Of a stretch of 64,000 bases of DNA, positions 60,042-64,000 are shown in pieces; positions within the stretch are counted from its first letter, which is position 1; the number at the start of each line of letters is the position of its first letter. A model generated the notes under the pieces. It had not been told where the DNA came from. It ran no database searches and was given only the letters and a program-made list of their open reading frames with translations. The position numbers were made by a program, and so were the translations under genes. Location: NCBI RefSeq assembly GCF_021018895.1, contig NC_079386.1, positions 806,001 through 870,000 on the forward strand. The letters are read 5' to 3'. This DNA is from Seriola aureovittata (Eukaryota > Chordata > Actinopteri > Carangiformes > Carangidae).

Positions 60042-62224
60042 TTTGATAGGGTATTTTGACACATTAGTGTGTCATGTGAGCTGCTGCCAGGAATAGTACA
60101 GTACAGTTACAATAGAGTCACAATAGGTGTGAACACAGCGGAGAAGGTCAAGAGAGGAGAAGGACATCACGATGTGAAGCTTATTCCTTCCTATTATCTC
60201 TAATAGAAGCTTCATTTCTAATGTAAAAGAGCTTTAAACGCTTTACTCACATACGTTACTCTGACCATGTAATGTTGGTAAGTATCCAAAAGAGGGCGCC
60301 ACTGACCAACTGAAATTAGATTAAAAAGTGAGGAACCCTGGATCAGTTAGATACGGAATGAGAAATGTACAGATTAGGGAGAATTTTTTGACTTTTTAAA
60401 ATTTATATTCATTAAGTAAATGAACAAAAATCCAAAGAAAGGGTTTTCTAAATTCATTATTTTACTTTGTACAGGTGTTTAATGCTTTCTGTTGTGACAC
60501 AAAAGTGTAAAATATAAAAAATATAAATTACATTATATAGAAATGTATAGAATTAAGGGACAAAGTAGCACATAAATGTTTGCAGATGTGTTTTTGCTTT
60601 GTTAATTTGCCTGCAAAGGAAATAAGAGCTCTTTTAAATGTGTATACATGAAAAACATTTCATGACTATAAAATATACTTTCATACATCACATACTTCAT
60701 ATATGCCTCTTATCTGTGCATTTACATCCACTGGGGGGGTTGTCAAGTGGCAAAACTCCTGACGGTCAGTGAACCTGAGCATGTCAGGTGACAGGATGTC
60801 GTCAGCAGCTCAAACATTGGTATAAATAGACTACATTCATGTATGTACTGTATATGCAGTATGTATGTGGCAGGCATAGGCATATGTTTTTTAAATACTG
60901 CATTTTATTATGTTTTATGTGTCTTATGTTCAAACCTGTGTGTGTTCAACTGTTGTTGAAGTTCACATTAACACATATGGATTGTGTAGATTATAGAATA
61001 CAAAGACATTCAGTGCAAAAGCACAGATCACTGAGCTGTTTTGTTCATGTTTGTTTAGTGACAGTTCATGAGTGAAGCACAAACTAAATTCTCACTAGTT
61101 TTTATCTGTTGTCTTCATGGTGCTTCAGAGGGTTTGTTTTGCTTCAGCTGGGAGTATCCGCGTGGTGTCGGTGCTTTGGCGGTGTGCATCCATGAATTTG
61201 GGGGGCGGAGCTTCTGAAGGAGCACTGAAGGGAGGGGTGTATTTGTTTTACTGTTGAGTTCAAATATCAATCTTTCTCCAGCATCGCTCACTCCACCTTT
61301 AGAACACACCTTTGGAACCAATATTATATTATATTATATTTATGCAGTGCTCATTCATATGGGTTTGATGATGTGTGGACGTTTTTTAAACAGAGTGAAA
61401 TCATGAATCATGAAGGTTCTCAGCTGACACGACGTCTGCTGCCCCGCCTTGCCTTTGTCGTCTCCATCATCAGCCCTCCTCCGGCCCCCGCATCTCCATC
61501 GGTATTTTCCCCTTTTGCTCTGTTGCCCTGACAACAGACAGACACCTAGGCGAGGGTTTCCTTGGAGACGGGCAACCATATCCGTCAGCCCGCCTCTCTG
61601 GTCTGACAGCGGCACCACCTGTGAATGGAAATCTGATTTGGAATGAAAAATACAAATGCATGGTGATTTGTCTTTTGTCCTCAGCATTAAGATAAACTGG
61701 TCTGACTCCAAATAGATTCATCTGTCCTCCTGAGCATGAATCATGTTCATGTGTGCAGGAACACATGGCTGTGTGGCAGATTGTGGATTTGGATTTGAGG
61801 ACATGGATGATGGAGGATTAAACAGAACCTCCTGCTGTATCCCTTCTCCTAAAATCTTAGAATATAAATCATGAAATTCAGGAAGCTGACAGCTGAGTGT
61901 TTGAATCTTAGAATAAAAACAGTCCACTGTTCAAAATGACCATATTATTATCACTGAAGGACACAGAATTTACTGCTGGTCAGATTGGGAATGTGGCGAA
62001 CACCACAGAATTAAAATACAACCTTGCTCAACATGTATGTTGTTTGAAGATGTAATATCATCTTTGTATTAAGCCTTACTGATGCCACACTCACATCATA
62101 ACAGAATGGTTTGTAGAACCGGCAACGATTTCCTGTTATGTCACCACACAACTCAAGACAAATTTAAGATTGTAGAATTGGTCATATGATGGTTAAAACT
62201 CTCTTGGACTGACAGTTTAGTGCT
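60041..62224. other. Non-coding; GC-richer patch at 61420-61620
   Basis: The 61420-61620 patch stands out by GC content and CpG and carries RFX-like palindromic half-sites (61522-61577). A TTATA run lies at about 61322-61340. No exon or repeat was recognised. Confidence 0.5.
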
Positions 62225-62325
62225 ACCTGTGACGGTGTGCCCCGCCCTCACCCGATGTCAGCTTGGATTGGCTCCAGCCCCCTCGCAACTCCAAAACAGG
62301 ATAAATGGTATAGCAATCAATTATA
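62225..62325 (+). repeat. V-SINE-like SINE, 3' end only, copy 3
   Basis: GTGCCCCGCCCTCACCCGAT, GTCAGCTTGGATTGGCTCCA, GCCCCCTCGCAACTCC and 'CAGGATAAATGGTATAG' match the 3' ends of the copies at 30945 and 52045. The element is truncated at its 5' end, as expected from incomplete reverse transcription. Confidence 0.75.
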
Positions 62326-64000
62326 TTCGTGTTGAATTGCTTGAGTGACTGACTGGCTAATGCATATTTCTTTATTGCTGTGTCTCAGTTTGCTCACTTC
62401 CAAACTCACACTTGCTGTTTTGAGTGCATGAGTGCATTCACATCGACAAGTACCACAACATGCAGTAAACTATAAGTACCCAGATGGTTCACTCAAAACA
62501 ATCAACAAAATTGAGTGTAAACCGATTGACACTTCTCATTCTTAGTGGTCGCCATCTTGGCTACGTAGACGAAGGGGAGTGACCACCAATGTATTTTCAA
62601 ACTTTTGAAAATGGAGATCAGAAATTCACAGTTTCAGTCGTGACCATGTCCTTCTATAGCTAGTATTTTCCTAGGACTGGACATCAATGATGAGCTGCTC
62701 TGCTTGATCAATGATTCTTTGTAATGTTTTCTGAAATTCCCAAAATGGTCCAAAAAAGACTATCTATCTATATTATCATATAAAAATCATCTATTATCAT
62801 ATAAAAATCTATACATAGTAACTTTAAGGTAAATATCACGAGACAAAACTAAAGAAGGACTCTTACTGGAGTAATCTCAGTGTTAACGTTCCAAGCAGCA
62901 GTAAGACATCAGAGCACATGGAGACGTTGATGAGGATTTTTGGTGTTTGAAGTCTAACTAGTGCTCATCCTGACTCTCTGGCTAAAGGCTCAGCTCTTCC
63001 TCTCACTCAGTCACTTTAAAGAGAATGATCTCCTTTGGAAGCCATTGGCTCTAATGAGATACTGTATTAAATGAAAGCGGTATGGGTGAAACAGCTACTT
63101 ATCACCACATTGTCTGATTCCAAGCCAGAAAACAGGTGCTGCTCTACCTCCACAGAAAACCCCAGAGAGGTGATTATTAGATGAGAGGGATTTGGACAGG
63201 GTGGCGCTGCCTTCAAGGATTACGCTCTTTATTGTTCATTTCCCTTTCGCATTTTGCCCCTCTTCTTCACTTCTCTTTCTCACCTCCCCCGTCCTCTTCC
63301 TCTCTCGTTCCTCCGCTCTCCTCCCTTTGTCGTCTTGTTCTCTCTCCTCTGTCTGCTCTCTTCTCTTTCCTCTCTTCATAACAACATCAGGCCTGTTTGA
63401 TCTCAAAGCACTGAGAACCAGCAGCTACCACAGTGCCATCAAAAGCATCTCTGTGGTTGCTATGGTTATTCACTTAGAGACAATTACTATAGCAACGCTG
63501 TTTCCGAGGGCTGGGGAGGAAGTGGCTCAGCAGGAGTCCAGGTGGAGACGCGCAAAACACACACACACACAGCACATTGACAAACACACAGTACGGATTC
63601 ATGTTGGTGTAGCAGTGAACGCAGCTTTTCCTCTCCGCCACCACAAGATGCTGCAAATCCAAGTTGCCAGTCAAATGCAGATACATCAAGTGTAACATGA
63701 GAAAGGTCCGTTTCTGTTTAGCCAGAGTGGAATTATTATTTTCAGAATATCTAGAAGCTGGACAGATATTACTCTCCCCAGAAAGTTGGGCATAAATTAG
63801 AGTTTGAATAACGTCATTCAGTTTTGAGGAAGCGATGGATCAACGGTACAATAGTAACAAACCTGGCAACCTCAATGTAACAACAGCTATTGTGTACAGA
63901 CAAAGCAGGGCTTGAAAGATCTGTTTGCCAGTTTTTTTTTATAAACAAACCTGGGATATTTGATGTTTTCTTAAATTTATTTTTAAAATGTTTTTAAATT
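62326..64000. other. Non-coding; pyrimidine tract and an inverted-repeat patch
   Basis: A C/T-rich tract at 63240-63375 opens long plus-strand frames (up to 167 codons) but has leucine/serine-only composition. GTTGCTAT (63456-63463) and ATAGCAAC (63489-63496) are perfect inverted arms. No exon was recognised. Confidence 0.5.

Noticed and set aside
63192..63695. 167-codon open frame on the plus strand
   Set aside because: Its first half is a C/T-rich tract coding only Leu/Ser/Phe/Pro, it overlaps another open frame in the same tract, and there is no recognisable product or splice context.

Overview
This is vertebrate nuclear DNA, almost certainly from a teleost (ray-finned) fish. The one recognisable protein-coding gene is split into short exons with GT..AG borders. 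It encodes cytosolic aconitase / iron regulatory protein 1 (aco1). The rest is AT-leaning sequence full of fish-type interspersed repeats (tRNA-derived SINEs, LINE fragments, small inverted-repeat elements) and long CA/GT microsatellites.

Region 1 (1-13.9 kb) holds most of aco1 on the minus strand. I placed 16 coding-bearing exons between 238 and 11431 and a probable non-coding first exon at about 13818. Every splice phase joins in frame. Together they encode the first 703 residues of a protein of about 890. The last roughly 185 residues lie to the left of the window. The three Fe-S cluster cysteines (441, 507, 510) and the arginines matching human Arg536, Arg541 and Arg699 are present. The long insertion typical of IREB2 is absent. 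The introns hold LINE, SINE and unclassified repeat debris, including one repeat copy with a consensus-perfect estrogen-response-element palindrome.

Region 2 (13.9-21.9 kb) is intergenic: microsatellites, a decayed LINE endonuclease/reverse-transcriptase stretch, a decayed nuclease-like retrotransposon ORF, SINEs and a 16-bp tandem repeat.

Region 3 (21.9-22.3 kb) looks like a promoter and first exon on the plus strand, head-to-head with aco1. A CpG-richer leader is followed by a 29-codon open reading frame with a strong start context and a clean splice donor. I could not identify the gene.

Region 4 (22.3-64 kb) has no convincing coding exon. It is probably the long first intron of that unidentified gene, or an intergenic desert. 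It contains repeat families in several copies, a small hAT-like inverted-repeat element, an L2/CR1-type reverse-transcriptase fragment, tandem repeats, one strong hairpin, and a few short palindromic or GC-richer patches that could be regulatory.

I found no rRNA or tRNA gene, CRISPR array, operon or bacterial-type system, and no convincing novel multi-gene system. The most interesting signals are the repeat-borne nuclear-receptor motifs, the unidentified first exon, the perfect hairpin at 51863-51898 and the structure of the repeats.
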